DNA of 14,284 nt, from assembly GCA_964569715.1 (NCBI GenBank), contig CAZMUD010000029.1:1-14284 (forward strand), written 5' to 3'. The position numbers and the translations under genes were made by a program. The notes under the pieces were generated by a model. It saw nothing but the letters and a program-made list of their open reading frames with translations, made no database searches and was not told the DNA's origin. The DNA is from CAZMUD01 sp964569715. Its GTDB lineage: Bacteria; Chloroflexota; Dehalococcoidia; Dehalococcoidales; UBA2162. Position 1 is the first letter of the stretch. The number at the start of each line of letters is the position of its first letter. This document shows positions 14,060-14,284 of this stretch, piece by piece.

Positions 14060-14268
14060 GGAGAGTCAAAAAGAGACGAAGCTTCCAAGTATTGTTATAG
14101 GGAGTTTTAGAGGGACGAAGTCCCTCTAACCCAACCAATTCCCCCTCTCCTTGAAGAAGGAAATACTAAAGGAGAGTTTAAGAGGGACGAAGTCCCTCTT
14201 CAGAACAAAATCTTCCCCTTCCCCTTGTTAAGGGGAAGGGGATACAGGGGATAGGGTTAATATATAAT
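14060..14268 (+). repeat. Intergenic palindromic repeat cluster (copy 4) after lysS
   Basis: Three head units occur in series: a degraded one (14060-14090, GAGACGAAGCTTCC), a perfect 8-bp hairpin AGAGGGAC/GTCCCTCT with GAA loop at 14109-14127, and a perfect 9-bp hairpin AAGAGGGAC/GTCCCTCTT at 14180-14200. The last is followed by a 12-bp stem CCCCTTCCCCTT (14215-14226) / AAGGGGAAGGGG (14230-14241), then GATACAGGGGATAGGG and the tail TTAATATATAAT. The final unit is the most complete member of the family in this window. A TATAAT lies in the tail (14263-14268). Confidence 0.8.
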
Positions 14269-14273
14269 CTCAT

Positions 14274-14280
14274 AAGGAGA
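14274..14280 (+). promoter_or_regulatory. Ribosome-binding site of a gene beyond the window
   Basis: The window ends with AAGGAGA just after the repeat tail. By analogy with AAGGAGA before recR and GAAGGA before the nuclease-like gene, a plus-strand start codon probably lies a few bases beyond the end. Confidence 0.4.
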
Positions 14281-14284
14281 ACCT

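Noticed and set aside
14109..14200. CRISPR array formed by the repeated hairpins after lysS
   Set aside because: Units are few, unequal and diverged, without constant-length spacers or cas genes; they are hairpin repeats shared with other intergenic sites.

Overview
The window looks like part of a bacterial chromosome of moderate GC content, most likely from the phylum Chloroflexota (Dehalococcoidia-like). That placement is inferred from the overall character of the housekeeping proteins plus CetZ/FtsZ-like GTPases outside any division cluster. No rRNA or other decisive marker is present, so it is tentative. No tRNA, rRNA, CRISPR array or intact insertion sequence was seen.

Layout. (1) Positions 1-3087, plus strand: a strong sigma-70-type promoter drives a small SLOG/LOG-type nucleotide-binding protein, enolase and glyceraldehyde-3-phosphate dehydrogenase, forming a lower-glycolysis operon. 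(2) Positions 3120-8030: two paralogous tubulin-superfamily GTPases on the plus strand, resembling archaeal CetZ, flank two minus-strand genes for long, Ala/Glu/Lys/Arg-rich repetitive helical proteins. One helical protein has about 17 units of 25 residues. The other has eleven back-to-back 11-residue units. Each GTPase gene has its own TTGACA promoter, the coiled-coil pair has its own divergent promoter, and the block ends at a U-tract terminator. This four-gene cassette is the most interesting part of the window and looks like a candidate cytoskeletal or filament system. (3) Positions 8145-14059, plus strand: dnaX, ybaB/ebfC, recR, a foreign-looking RNase H-fold nuclease-like gene, recO and lysS. 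This is a classical replication/recombination/translation run.

The dnaX-lysS run is interrupted by accessory sequence. A dispersed intergenic repeat family, made of a GAA-loop hairpin, a C-rich/G-rich stem and a TTAATATA-type tail, lies between ybaB and recR, before the nuclease-like gene and after lysS; a diverged relative lies at the start of the window. Just downstream of recR is a second copy of the recR 3' end, with only synonymous differences over its last 11 codons, followed by the AT-rich gene whose arginines are all AGA/AGG. Together these mark the recR-recO junction as a site of past insertion.

Functionally, the first block supplies central carbon metabolism. The last block supplies the clamp-loader subunit, a nucleoid protein, the RecOR recombination mediators and lysyl-tRNA synthetase. 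The middle block probably builds a GTP-dependent polymer with partner helical rods; that last statement is inference.
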